Source: Saturnia japonica
Taxonomy: Eukaryota; Arthropoda; Insecta; Lepidoptera; Saturniidae
Reading direction: 5' to 3'
DNA: 64,000 nt
Assembly (NCBI GenBank): GCA_033032175.1
Contig: CM065320.1
Location: forward strand, 868,001 to 932,000
Shown: piece after piece, positions 12,160 through 23,516 of the stretch
Position numbering within the stretch: the first letter of the stretch is position 1
Layout of the letters: each line of letters begins with the position of its first letter
Made by a program: the position numbers and the translations under genes
Notes under the pieces: generated by a model
The model's input: only the letters and a program-made list of their open reading frames with translations
Told to the model about the DNA's origin: nothing
Database searches by the model: none

Positions 12160-12480
12160 ATGGGTGATAGGACACCACAATCGTGTCGGACTGGATCGCG
12201 ACCACCATATAATAGGTGTAATGACCGCTATAGCGGCACGTTCACGTCGTGTTCCGGGATCTGCCGGTACCTATATATCCAGATACCCAGTAATAAAGCG
12301 AGGTGGTAGGGTTCTGTATCCGACTGGGAGCCGACCATCAAACACATGGGGATTAACCTTTCATAGTGATGCTTTCGTATATCAGCAGAAAAGCTTGCAG
12401 ACGACTGTTGACGGATTAGCGATCTCTCGATGGTTATCGCTGTTCTTGTATTATATTATGCTTACCAGCAGGCACAGTGC
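12160..12480 (+). repeat. Dispersed repeat, family D4
   Basis: The end (GATTAGCGATCTCTCGATGG, then ATCGCTGTTCTTGT) matches 16870-16910 and, more weakly, 61228-61255. The upstream GGTGGTAGGGTTCTGTATCC and CATAGTGATGCTTTCGTAT segments have diverged counterparts in both. A 129-codon frame (12164-12553) runs through it but shares no protein with the frames in the other copies, so I read it as incidental. Confidence 0.5.
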
Positions 12481-12639
12481 CTTTACTTTGCTCTGCTACA
12501 ATAAAACAAGTAGGTTTATAATTCTTATAGTAAAATTATTTTCAATAATATGAAATTTATTTATGAATGAAATAATAATTTTTTATATTTTATATTATTG
12601 CTTGTAAATCTTATTTCTTACTTATATTATACTAGCAAA

Positions 12640-12935
12640 CAGGGCCACGCGATAATATGAGACCAATTTTTTTTTTGATCCAATCGATTCCAAACTTTGC
12701 AGGTCACCCGCTGGACTACTATGAAGGTTGTCTGACAATCTCATCAAAATCGATACAGCCGTTTTAATGTAGCTGCGTGGAACAAATATAGATTTACGTA
12801 TCTGGCGCAACCGAACTGCGGTATATGTCTCACATAAAGAAAAAAAGAAAAACACCTGTCTTGATAAACTTGAAATTTAAATACAAAGTTACTTCCAAAT
12901 CGTTCGAGCCGTTTCCGAGATACCAATTACATATA
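12640..12935 (+). repeat. Diverged D2-type repeat
   Basis: Contains AACACCTGTCTTGATAAACTTG, ATACAAAGTTACTTCC and CAAATCGTTCGAGCCGTTTC, a more decayed version of family D2 next to the better copy at 12967. GATTCCAAACTTTGCAGGTC and CGATACAGCCGTTT upstream suggest a second LINE-tail fragment joined to it. Confidence 0.45.
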
Positions 12936-12966
12936 CACAAGAATTGCTCACATAGTATCAGAATAT

Positions 12967-13090
12967 CTGGGCGACCGAGCTTTGCTCGGTGCCTTAAAAA
13001 ACACCTATCTAGGTATAGTTGGAATGTAAAATATTACCTAAATACAAAGTTTCATCCAAATCGTTGGAGCCGTTACCGAGAAACTTATTA
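12967..13090 (+). repeat. Dispersed repeat, family D2
   Basis: Begins TCTGGGCGACCGAGCTTTGC and runs through CACCTATCTAGGTATAGTTG and CCAAATCGTTGGAGCCGTTA, matching 11605-11735 closely over about 120 bp and 42900-43045 in reverse. Confidence 0.75.
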
Positions 13091-13496
13091 CTATATATTT
13101 ATCATTTATATCAGATTAAGAAATTGATTCACTAATAGAAAGTTACGTTTTCACTATATTTCATTGATTGTTATTTAAATTTATTTTGTATTTAACGCGA
13201 ATGCAATTGCAAATGGTTGATAGTGAATTATAAAAATCACATAATCCGTAATAGTGGTTCTCGAGAAAATCACATTAACGTGTAGTAAGGCAGCGTGATA
13301 TTTTATTTTATTATATGTAATAATGTAAGTATGTTTTTAGTAAATACTCCAATTACAAGTGTGTAAATATAATGTTTGTGAGGATAGTGAACCAGTCCGC
13401 AAGTTTGGTAATTATTTGGTTTGCGAAACGCGCGGGAGCGGTCACAATGTTGTAGGCGACGGTCAACAAAGGGCAATGCGGGTTATTCACCTAAAT

Positions 13497-13843
13497 CAAA
13501 GATTCTCAAACTTACTACGTCCATCGCAACCCAAAGAGATTAATTAATAAGAAATGTTTCTGACGCCCCCAAAATGTTTCAACTTATTATCTTTGACGCA
13601 ACATAAAAACACCACCAAGGGTAGAGTAGGAATAAAGAAATGAATTTATTGTGTACCTACTTATAGTACGTATTTAATCTTAGTTTGAAATAGGGATATT
13701 CTAATTTTGTAAAACTGCGGAAATTAGTATCAAGAAAACTTGATTTTTGCCTTTTTAATCTCCTAACGCCCCAATTTTCTATGCTATCTGAATTCTTTAA
13801 AGACCTTAAGGGGGCGTCGCGTCATAACCAATTTGAGAAAGAT
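13497..13843. mobile_element. Possible hAT-like non-autonomous element
   Basis: The left end CAAAGATTCTCAAACTT and the right end, whose reverse complement reads CTTTCTCAAATTGG, resemble hAT termini. GACGCCCCC near 13562-13570 and GGGGGCGTCGCGTC near 13810-13823 are inverted inside the ends. The arms are imperfect and no 8-bp target duplication is clear, so this is tentative. No transposase frame lies between. Confidence 0.4.
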
Positions 13844-14709
13844 GGGACTAAACTCTACATTTACATATTTTCACACAACTTAATTCCTATAACCAACATG
13901 TTGCACATTCATTCACGTTTTTTTTTAAAATAAAATAATTAAATCGGTTTAATTTAATATAAATATTAACTTTTTCTTAAATGGTAATGGCACATTAAAT
14001 ATTTAATGGCATCATAGATGACAAATTGTCTCATTAATTTCTTTTTTATAAATGCTAGAATATACCTAATCTAAAATTGAGCATTGACAAAAAAATAACA
14101 AGTACAAATACCTAACTTCAAATAACTTATTGCCTAGGTTTTTTCAAGTTTTAAAGTAAATATTTTATATATAGTTGAGCTCAGGTGGCCAATATAATTA
14201 AATTGTCTCTAAAAACCCTCGTCTACATAAAACCGACACGCCTCCCGAGAATTGACTTTGTGGTGTCACACGGTTAGTTGTCGGTCCACATTAAGGTCCC
14301 CTTAAATGGATAGGACAAGACAAACGTACGTATCCTTTGTATAAATTATTCTAAATATAATGTTTTGACTGTAGTATGGTTGACAAAATCATCGGCTTAA
14401 ACCAGTTTCATAAATAAAAATAATATCTTATTTTTTTTTTTTTAATACACTATTTTGGCTTGTATCATGAAGAATATCACTTTATGTTTGTAATATATCG
14501 CCAAGTAAGTACTTGTACTTAAGAGGAAATATGGTGGACGAGACATCTGAAAAATAAGTTTTAACAAAAATCTATTGTTGTGAGGCTATGTCCGAACGAC
14601 CTAAAATGGCGCAAAAAAGCAATTGCAGCTCAAACTGATTTTACCTATGTAATATAGACGAAATCATAATTTTTCTGTTTCTTCCTCTATTATCCCCTTC
14701 CATTACAGA
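13844..14709. other. No gene recognised
   Basis: AT-rich sequence with no identified feature on either strand. Confidence 0.5.
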
Positions 14710-14909
14710 ACTACGTGGTCTGGTTTTCAGAGCCACAGCTACATGGTAGCGCCCATCACGGCACGAACGAAGAAGTTCTCCAATTTTTACCTTTGCTGTA
14801 CCGTGGAGATCAGATGTGGAATATTCTCCCAGCTAACCTGTTCACTCCTTCCTATGATAGTATATCCTTCAAACACAGTGTGAAGAGGTATTACAACAGA
14901 CCGGCATGA
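14710..14909 (+). pseudogene. Possible C-terminal relic of a LINE ORF2
   Basis: A 64-codon frame (14715-14909) ends in LYRGDQMWNILPANLF, then SYDSISFKHSVKRYY. That matches the style of non-LTR ORF2 C-termini, in which WN-x-LP precedes a F-x-x-x-v-x-RYY segment. There is no upstream catalytic domain. Assignment is by motif resemblance. Confidence 0.4.
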
Positions 14910-15591
14910 CGTCGCGACTGCCAATGAAAGGGGGTCGCCCATTTTAGCCCACAATGATGAAGAATTTACCTTCACTGAAAAAAAACCTTGTAATTTAACT
15001 GAATTTTTAGTATTGTTGTTTATATTAAAAAGATGGAAATATTTTAACGGGGAATAAAAGAAACTAACAATCATGATGTTTTCGGTGCCTGTTTATGCAG
15101 TGTTGCCAGACTCAAAATAATTAATAATCGATTTTTATGGTTTCGATGTTTTGGTTTACTTGTATTACGGATATTGTGTTATACTTGTATGTATTTTATT
15201 TATGTTATATTACTTATATTCATCAAAATTTGTTTGCTGAATGTCTGCTAACATCAGTATAACTTTGTAACTGTAATCATTTTTAAAGGATGTTAGTTCT
15301 TATAAATATTCAATTTATGGAAAAAAATCAAAACATAGGAGGAACATGGCAGTAGTAGATATGGATTATATGGTAAATATTTGCTCTAGTTCCAGTATCC
15401 AGGAATAAAACAAAAGAACACGTTTGTATGAACTAAACGGCGCCCGCATTTGCTCTTAAGTTAGCACACACACCTGTATTCTGCCACATCGACGCTTAGA
15501 AATTGCTAAAATTGTGGATGAATATTAGCCCGTAGAACGTAAATGATAATATAATTTTCTAGGGCATCAACGTGCTAAGAAATTATTTGTT
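14910..15591. other. No gene recognised
   Basis: AT-rich, nothing identified. Confidence 0.5.
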
Positions 15592-15955
15592 ACTAGCTGT
15601 GTCAGCTATTTCGCCGTTTGGACTATAAAATTCCGATGGTATTGTGGTGACTCCTCTTCCACCCACGACAGTCGCCCGTCGATTATTTTAAAGATAAAAA
15701 TGCTTATTACTTTTAGCGCGGAACCCAATTCTTTTTCTTAAATAAAAGTAGTATAAGTTACTTCCTCTAAGCTCAGCTATCTACCAGTAGAAGTCCCGTC
15801 AAAATCGGTCCAACTGTTTCGGAGATTATCAAGAACAAAAAGACAATAATAAAATGTTTTTGTTATAAGTTTACTTTCTTATATATTTAATAAAAATGTT
15901 ATTATTTTGACATTACAAACAATCACTTCAATTTTATATATATATATATATACGA
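15592..15955 (+). repeat. Dispersed repeat, family D1 (diverged copy)
   Basis: Starts ACTAGCTGTGTCAGC, continues with AGCTATCTACCAGTAG, TCGGTCCAACTGTTTCGGAG and ends in CACTTCAATTTTATATATA. The same order is seen at 51697-52215 and, in reverse, at 46180-46690 and 50030-50545. This copy has lost the middle section. Confidence 0.75.
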
Positions 15956-16624
15956 AAATAATTCTAATAGCTCTTCCGTTGAAATTGGCAATACTCCTAA
16001 AAATAACTGCAAAGATTTAAACCCATTATTTTTGGCATAACGCATACCGCACAATGCAACCTATTGGCCTCAGTTAAGATTGTTCTTTTTGAGTTATATA
16101 GACTACTGTGACGACTCAACATCAGGTGAACTAGATGCTAGTTTGCAATTTCATAACATAAATTGCGGAGTGTTGTCGATAATTTCTTTTTGCAACGTTT
16201 ATAGACGATATAGAGTAAGTAGAAATTGATAGATACACAGTTCTGCACAGAACTAGAAATAGCTTAAATGGTGTGACAATTCAAAAGATCACAAGGGTAG
16301 TGTTTAAAATCTTCTTATGAATTGATTTTAGCTACAACCTTATTTATGTAAGTTATATGGTAGGTTCAATTTCATTTCAGTTTTTTTGTTACTTTACGAT
16401 CATTTAACCTTCTGAATTTTTGATAATGTCTTGTCATTTGTTTATGACATGACACTTGTCTCTAGAGATGTAGAGATAAACCTAGAGATAGAACATAAGT
16501 AATGTCTGGCATTATAGCGATTCTTATAACCTTTTTGACACATGGAGAACAATTTTCGAAGATAATTTTAGTGTTACAATTTTTATCTATCTTTAAACAT
16601 GATATTGAGATGAAATGGGGTTAA
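15956..16624. other. No gene recognised
   Basis: AT-rich, nothing identified. Confidence 0.5.
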
Positions 16625-16915
16625 ATTACATTTTAAGACTTGAGACACCCAAATCCAGTCTAACCTGGTGGAACGAATGTGGAAAAATGGCGATAGCGGG
16701 GTGGAAGCCTGTACAGCCCGATTGGGTTGTGAACAACTGACAACTATGCGAAAAGCACGTGATAGTGATTCGCTTATGCATGTCGTGTTTCGTGACCAGC
16801 TTAGTGCAAATCCAGTTTATATTGGCGTTACAGACTTCTATTATAATATGATACAGGCGACTGACTGGTGATGGATCACTGATCTCTCGTTGGTCAGCAC
16901 TGTTTTTCGTTTGTA
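16625..16915 (+). repeat. Dispersed repeat, family D4
   Basis: GCGAAAAGCACGTGATAGTG then ATTCGCTTATGCATGTCG align with GCGAAAAGTCCGTCATAGTG then ACTCGCTTTTGCGTGTCG near 61121-61160, and the end GATCTCTCGTTGGTCAGC aligns with 12418-12436. Frames on both strands here (67 and 101 codons) reflect the GC-richer repeat. Confidence 0.6.
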
Positions 16916-18589
16916 CTTCGCTTACTATCAAACACAGTTACGTAACTTTGACTTACAACTTAAAAAAAATCATCGGAAAATTACTTCCGTTTGTGGCTAT
17001 TTTAATTTCAATAGTATAAAACATTTTAATTTCTCGCAAATTTTGTATAATTTTTTTACAATCTTTGAAAAGCAATCTTTGGTGGAAATTTAATATAAGA
17101 TTTATTTAATACAAATAATTCTACTGCGTCCTTACTATATAAAACAACAAATTATTTCCAATATGAATTTGACTACTAAACATATTGTTAGTTATTGTTA
17201 TTTGTCTTTTCATATATATTAACAAGTCACCAGAATGTGGTAGACAATTTTAATGATTAATTAATATTCTACCCATTGCTGATCCTAAGCTCAATATATG
17301 AACGATAACAGTAACAGAATATTGCGATAACAGTACGCTACGTGAACCATTATTATCAATGGATGGCCTCTTGCATTCAATTATATCGCACCAATACAGA
17401 CTTAACGGATAATCATTGGTATTATGCAATTCTGTACAATGTTAGTAATAACAGAACTAGAATTACTATATCCTTTGTTTGAAATATTACTTTATTATGT
17501 TTTGTATTTAACTAAATTAAACAATAGCATAAAGTTCACAATAACACTGATTCTATAAAATTTTAGAACGTGTCCGGAATAAATGAGACCAGGGTGCCAA
17601 AATCTGACAATACTAACGCCCTTTCACTGCACAACTTGTATGCTAGTTACTTTAAATAAAATATGCAAAAACAACTATCCTGACGTAAACCTAATCAATT
17701 AAAGGAAAAATACCTAGAAGAAAAAAAGCAATTATATTTTTTTTATTGTGACAGGTTTGAACGTAAAACCATCTAGATTATTTAAATAATATCGATCAAA
17801 GTCCCGATTCGCTTCTCATTAAAAAGTTAGTGACTATTCTTGAAAATAACATTTCTTAATTATACTGGACGCTCAAGATATGTTTTTATATTATTAACAT
17901 CAAGTGGAAAAATAAAAAGTTATGTCACGTATTCAATAATTAAACTACCAATGCTATATGGCAGTTAAGTCCGTGTCATCCTTAGTACATAAAATCTTTT
18001 GTTCTTAAAAGGGGAAAACAAGAACACATTTATTTTGTAATGAATACATTACGTTAATATTCTATACATCTCAGTTTAGACTTTAAAAATAAGGATAAAC
18101 TTATGTCGAAAGAAAAATTATTCAGCGTTTGCTCATAAATATGATTTTGTTAGTTTTCTAATTCTCTTCCTACAGTAACAATATTATTTAAATATAATAC
18201 AATATAGATGAATACACGAGTAAAATAAAAAGACTATTCACGTCATTCTCCAAACTAAGGTCGTTTGAGCAGCGTATAATAAGTACATGACTCAAAAATG
18301 AACAAGCTACACCGAGCACACTTTTAAACTTTTGCGCTATCCTTGTCACAGGATATGACAAATTATAAGTGAACTCGACATGACTGTCGGGGTCGTAGTG
18401 TGCGAGCGTCGAGATAATATCACTGCAGTGTTAAGTGGTAAGAGAACTACAAACACCTCTCAAAGCCGATATACCTTATTATCTTTTAAAACAAAAACTT
18501 TGTTCAATATATAAATGCCAAAGTAAAATCTATATCTATCCCGACTCACACATCATCGCCCTGCCCATACTACTAAAGACTATATAATA
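16916..18589. other. Unique AT-rich DNA without a gene
   Basis: About 1.7 kb without recognised coding or repeated sequence. A GC-richer patch near 18300-18420 has no continuous frame. Confidence 0.5.
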
Positions 18590-19040
18590 AAGAAATATGT
18601 ACTTTGGGAAGGATGTTGATTTTATATTGTAGACATCATTGAACGGGATTTTTCAAAATTCAACTCCTAACTGCGTAAAAGTGGGGGCCAAAGATTGTGT
18701 GGCAAATAATATTTATACTCTTCAACACAATTCTACTTTAAGGCTAGAAGTGAAAACTTTTGCATGGGAAATACTATTTTTAGGCTTAGGTTTATTCTGC
18801 ATGGCCTAAACCAGAGTCAGTTCTAACAGCAACTGATTTTAGCACTAAACAGCGTAATCCCCAATATGGTATAAAAAGAAACGTGGCTTTATTACATTCT
18901 AATTTTCTGTCGGCACCATTGTTCCCATAAATTAGGTACACCGTTTACACAATTTGTTAATTTATGTATGAACAATTATAACAACATAAATCTTAAAGTC
19001 TATGCGAGTGAAACCGTGGGAGGAAAGCTAGTTATATGCT
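18590..19040 (+). repeat. Dispersed repeat fragment, LINE-tail style
   Basis: GGGATTTTTCAAAATTCAAC, a GTGGGGGCCAAAGATTGTG segment and the ending GTGAAACCGTGGG resemble decayed lepidopteran LINE tails; the last element is shared with 43640-43650. Internal similarity in this window is weak. Confidence 0.35.
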
Positions 19041-19150
19041 GTATTATATTAATAACACTGTTTTCATATTCATCTCTTTGGTTTAGTTTAGTTAGATGAT
19101 ATTATATGTCCCGACTGATAGCTACTAATATAAATCAGGGGTTAAAAGTA

Positions 19151-19351
19151 TCATTCACAGACCATGATTATGTGACTAGACGATGTGAACGATTCTAAGA
19201 TCCAAGCACTAAAACGATTGTTATTTTTTTTCTGACTGACTATCCTGTTAGCCTTAGGGGCCCTATCTAAAAACAGAGCTGCTGCGGCTTTTATAGCTTC
19301 ACCGAACTTGGCGTTTGCTATTTGTGCACTACGCCTTATATACCCCTCAAA
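19151..19351 (-). pseudogene. Unassigned coding-like stretch, 66 codons
   Basis: On the minus strand the frame is open from 19351 to a TGA at 19151. The first two-thirds (about 19345-19222) read as a good protein segment, with RRSAQIANAKFGEAIKAAAA followed by LFLDRAPKANR, at about 50% GC inside AT-rich DNA. A TGA precedes the frame. A weak acceptor (TTTGAG) lies at its start and a possible GTCAGT donor near 19227. The alanine- and lysine-rich helix-like composition fits real coding sequence, but I do not recognise the family. It could be an isolated exon, a gene relic or part of a mobile element. Confidence 0.35.
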
Positions 19352-19932
19352 TCAGTCCGAGCAGTAGGATAGTTATAAATGTCCACTTGTAAATATACCC
19401 CACTATAATTAACTTTATTATTAAACTTATCACTAGTTTATGAAGTAAGTGGGTTTTATCATGTTTCTGATAATATTTATGTATGTAGATTATACTTTAC
19501 GAGATGAGCGACCTACAACAATGTACACAATTGCACTTTTGCAAGGCTCATATCATTTTGCCTTTATGGTGAATAAAGTACGTTAAATGAAAAATATGTG
19601 TTACTTTGTCGCACCTTACAATGTTATAGTTTATGATAGCTTTATGGTTAGTTCCGCAATTTGAAGTTAAAGACATAAAGTTAATCTTTACAGTCAATAT
19701 CCGGCGTAAAGACATTGATTCGTTTTACTTTGTATTTACTTTAATAAATTTATATAAAAAAAATTATAAATATTAATCTCTTATTATTAATATTTTCTTT
19801 TCTTACAGTTTTTCGTTTCATAAACTAGAGTGGAACTAGGTTCCAAAATTCCGGCAGATTACTGAGTTAATATTTTAGGCTTGAGTTCGTTAAATAAATA
19901 GAGATAGTATTAATGACAATCCTAATATATAT
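19352..19932. other. No gene recognised
   Basis: AT-rich, nothing identified. Confidence 0.5.
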
Positions 19933-20015
19933 ATATCTTAATAGCGACCTGCCCCAGCTTCGCAGGGGTGCAATTTATAAAGTGGTGTAATGTATGTTTC
20001 CGAAAACATTTTCAA
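19933..20015 (+). repeat. LINE-tail style fragment
   Basis: TAGCGACCTGCCCCAGCTTC, GCAGGGGTGCAATTTATAAA is a GC-rich start typical of dispersed tails like those at 15592 and 51697. Only a short fragment remains. Confidence 0.4.
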
Positions 20016-20280
20016 TTGATTTAGTATTGATATATTCTTTTCTAAGAAAAAACGGTCACCTAGGGAAATGTATGTTCGAAGGTCGATTAAACTGTGTTTA
20101 TTTATTTGACGTAGTCTTTTTACTAATAATGGTGTAAATTAATATGCGTGAAGTGAATTCTGGCAATTTTTTCATTAATTTTACATGAATTCCATAAAAT
20201 AGATGTACACGTCCAAACAAAAATATTTGGTCAGCAATAAAGACAAGTAGATATATTTTTGTTTTTTTAATCAAATAAAG

Positions 20281-21270
20281 TTACAAATGTAGAAACCCAA
20301 TAAAGAGTGTGATCTCCTCTTGCCAAAACCAAGGCTTGAATCCTCCTGGGCAAGCTTTCCATGATATTTTTAATAACGTTCTCAATCTTCTGCAATAACC
20401 CTTTTTAGCTCCCTGATGTTTTTTTGGAGTAGGTTGCACTGATCTTACCCCTCTTTTTAAAATATCCCAGACATGCTCAATTGGATTGAGGTCAGGACTT
20501 CAAGCTGGCCAATCTAAACAACGGATCCCAAGTCCTTACATGTACGCTTCCACATCGCTAGAAAGGTAAAGGCGAGCATTATCTTCCATAAAACTGGAAT
20601 CATCCTCAAGAGCAGTCAATGCGGGCTGTGCGTGTAGAATTAGGACTTCTATTATGTACCTCTGTACGTTTAATGTACTATTTTATATGAAAACTTCGTA
20701 CAATCCGTCGAATTAATTGCTGTCCAAAACATAACGGAGCCTCCGCCATATGGAGTGATTACTTATAGCGTTCCCGTGGTCTTCAAAGCACTCGCCGGCG
20801 TTGGTCTTCTCCATAGAAAAAGATTCTAGCTTCATAAGAAAACAGTGCTTTGTTCCAGTCCTCTAGAGTCTATGAAGCACAGTTTCGAGCAAACTGAAGT
20901 CGAGCAACACGGTGCTCGCGAAGTAATTAATAGCCCCAGACCGGGCAGTAACTGCTGATATTGGTAGCCAAAAGCATCCTCCTGCCCGTTCACAAGCTAA
21001 CTTTTACTCTTCTTACTTCTTTAAGTCCACACATGACGCCTTATGATTCCGCAACGCCTGACTCACCAAAAAGCGGTCATCTCATTGTTCTGTGCATCGT
21101 TTTCTTCCTGAACCTGCTCTTCATTTAACCGAACCGATCTCTTCATGCCGTTCTCAAGTCCTCTGGACAGTTGAACGAGTCACACCTAACCGCTGAGACA
21201 CATAAGTTTGCGAACAACTTTCTTCAAGTAGGGCTATAATTTTACGGGCCCTTATAGCTTTATCAGTCAT
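20281..21270 (-). pseudogene. Dead Tc1-like (DD34E) transposase
   Basis: A Tc1/mariner transposase cuts and pastes its element at TA sites. From an ATG at 21270 the minus strand encodes an N-terminal helix-turn-helix region (TDKAIRARKIIALLEES, then QRLGVTRSTVQRT). Later come the second catalytic Asp in MEDNAR (20581-20583) and SPDLNPIEHVWD with the catalytic Glu at 20476-20478, giving exactly 34 residues between them. The end is a TAA at 20281, so the span equals about 329 codons, the usual Tc1 length. The copy is inactive. At least five in-frame stops are present (three TGA in the N-terminal third, TAA near 20539, TGA at 20500-20502, several at former CGA codons by context). There is at least one frameshift. 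The first catalytic Asp is replaced by Tyr at 20834-20836. Terminal inverted repeats were not found. Confidence 0.85.
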
Positions 21271-22438
21271 ATCAGAAAGTAGTATTTAATGTAAGAAGAA
21301 TGTAAATTGTTTAATTTAGTCATTGTTTTTTTAATCAGCAACAAACAGTCTCAACAATTCGCGCCATTAGTAAAGCAATTTTACATTAAATCTTTATTTT
21401 TCTTTTGTTAATTGAAATTTTTTAAATTGGTACGTATGGAATCATACCAGGATGCTTCAAATAACATGCCAATATATCGTCAAATTAATAAATCCTCTTT
21501 CTTTCATTAAAGTAGAGAAAAAAATCTAAAGTTCCCGATTTTTTTTTTCAAAAGGTTTAAAAGTTCATAACTTCATGGTTATGAAAAATGCGCTCATATA
21601 AAATTTCGCAACATATAATAAGCTTATAATTTGTGTATTGGGGAAGTACTAGTTCTATTATGATGATCATGAGTCAGTCATTGTCGAATTTCCGTAACTT
21701 TGCATCCCTATAACTTCTAAACGTATGAAGCTACAAATTTGAAAAAACTTTACATTTTAGGGTTCCAATAGTACTCTTAGTAAACAGAATTTCAGCCCTC
21801 AACAATAACCTAGTGCTACTAGACAGAAGCGTGAAACTACGTCGAAATGCTTCCAGTAAAGTTGGTATGGCCCTGCCTTGTGTGCGTCTTTTAGTGACTC
21901 TATAATTTCTGAACGACATGACCTATTGATCTTATATTTATTTAATTTATATTTATTTTATCGATCCGAAGGTTTATAGGTATGTTAGGATCCGATAAAT
22001 GACGCTGTGATCGAGTCATTAACTACTGGAAAGCGCAGAACCATGTCTAGCGGGCCAGTTAGTACGTATATTGTTTTATATTTCATAGTATAGTGCAACG
22101 TTATAAAGAAGTTAAAGCAATTAATTTTCATAAGTAGTTATTATAACTATAGACGAAAATAAAAGTCACGAGCAATTTCGAGACCTTTAAAATGAAAGAA
22201 TGAAACGCCAGGCAAAATTATGCAACAATGCTTTTATGAATAACGTCTTGGAAGTATTTAAAAAATAATGGAAGAATTCAAATGTCAGCAATGAAGGTAA
22301 TGAGATAAAATTGTATTATTTTAAATGCAAATATTCATAGGAAAATAAAATTGAAAGATATAAAATATCTAAAAATAAATTGAAATAATTCCCTATATAT
22401 GTATTAATTAAAAAAAATTAAAATAAACATTCTACATA
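21271..22438. other. No gene recognised
   Basis: Includes the presumed flank of the Tc1 copy but no convincing terminal repeat. Frames at 21731-21919 have no motif. Confidence 0.5.
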
Positions 22439-22747
22439 TTACTTTAAACGTGTAGTAATGTACAACCGAGAACATAAAAATTTCTCAATGTTCATAAAAT
22501 ATGATAAACTATATGTGGATAAAACATCATTCTTGGTCTTAATTTTATCCCACTTATGTAGGGCCGATGAGACCAAAGAGTTCTCGAGTGGCGACCACGT
22601 ACTGGTAGATGCCGCGTCAGCGGAGCTACCACAAGGTGGGCCGGCGATTTTATGAAGCTTGTAAAATGAGAGCAATGCTGAAACGATTCTTGTGGTGATC
22701 TTCGGGGGATATCCAGCAATGGCTATTTCGATTGATGATGTTAACAC
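22439..22747 (-). other. Unassigned GC-richer open frame, 102 codons
   Basis: Bases 22560-22740 are GC-richer than surroundings. The minus frame reads, for example, AGYPPKITTRIVSALLSFYK and a Ser/Ala-rich part; the plus frame over the same bases is open for 65 codons. I recognise no domain, and no poly(A) or splice pattern decides the strand. It may be a decayed mobile-element fragment. Confidence 0.2.
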
Positions 22748-23150
22748 AAGTTTTCTTGTGTTACTTCCCTCTCTCTACTGTCATCTTAGTATCATTATTA
22801 TATTAATACGTGAAGCAAAACCTTTATACCCCTTTTTAAGCGTATTGCGCGCACGGAAGACTGAGATTTGGCATGGTTAAAGTTTATATGGAGAAGGAGT
22901 GCAGAAAGCTAAAATTTATCTATAATATCTGTTATTAATATATTAAATAAAATAAATTAATACTGCGAATCCTAACGCGTCCAGTGCCATTGAACTTAGA
23001 CCCCCAAAATATTGACATTGTCACTCAATGAAAAATGACAGCAAGTGATATAATATTGATTGTTTAACTTTATACTGCAAATGTCAAACAGAAAATAGTC
23101 TATGATTAAAAAGTCGCTGGTCGAATTTCGATCATTGGGCGACCGTTAGT
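22748..23150. other. No gene recognised
   Basis: AT-rich, nothing identified. Confidence 0.5.
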
Positions 23151-23516
23151 TCACATATATTCTACATATATCGTTCCGAACACATTCCAACCATACCTCC
23201 TTTGGTGTGGATAAGACACCATAACAATAGGACTATAGTTTGTCGATAGATAATCGCTCCAAATCAAACAATTGATTAATGAATCTAATTGTCTAAAACG
23301 CATTGACATAACTCGAACAATCTGTAGGTAAAGTTTGTATGCAAAAGTCGATGTTGAACCCGGACTACGATTGGATTGTCTACGGGGCAAAGTTTGATAG
23401 CTTTCCGGAACATTGTTAGATAAATTCGCGTATGAATTATAGAGTTCACACTGTGACCCATTCGAGACACGCAACTCATACAAAACTTTAGCTCGCGTTA
23501 ATTTTATATCTGGCAT
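23151..23516 (-). other. Unassigned 121-codon open frame
   Basis: Starts at an ATG at 23516. It includes SYQTLPRRQSNRSPGSTSTF and ends in YGWNVFGTIYVEYM. No domain, signal peptide or repeat is recognised. It is longer than most chance frames here, but codon third positions are not clearly biased. A mobile-element relic or a chance frame is equally possible. Confidence 0.2.

Noticed and set aside
12164..12553. 129-codon plus frame as a gene
   Set aside because: It overlaps repeat D4, and no domain or shared peptide with other copies is seen.
16626..16931. 101-codon minus frame as a gene
   Set aside because: It lies in repeat family D4, and the frame is not kept in the other copies.
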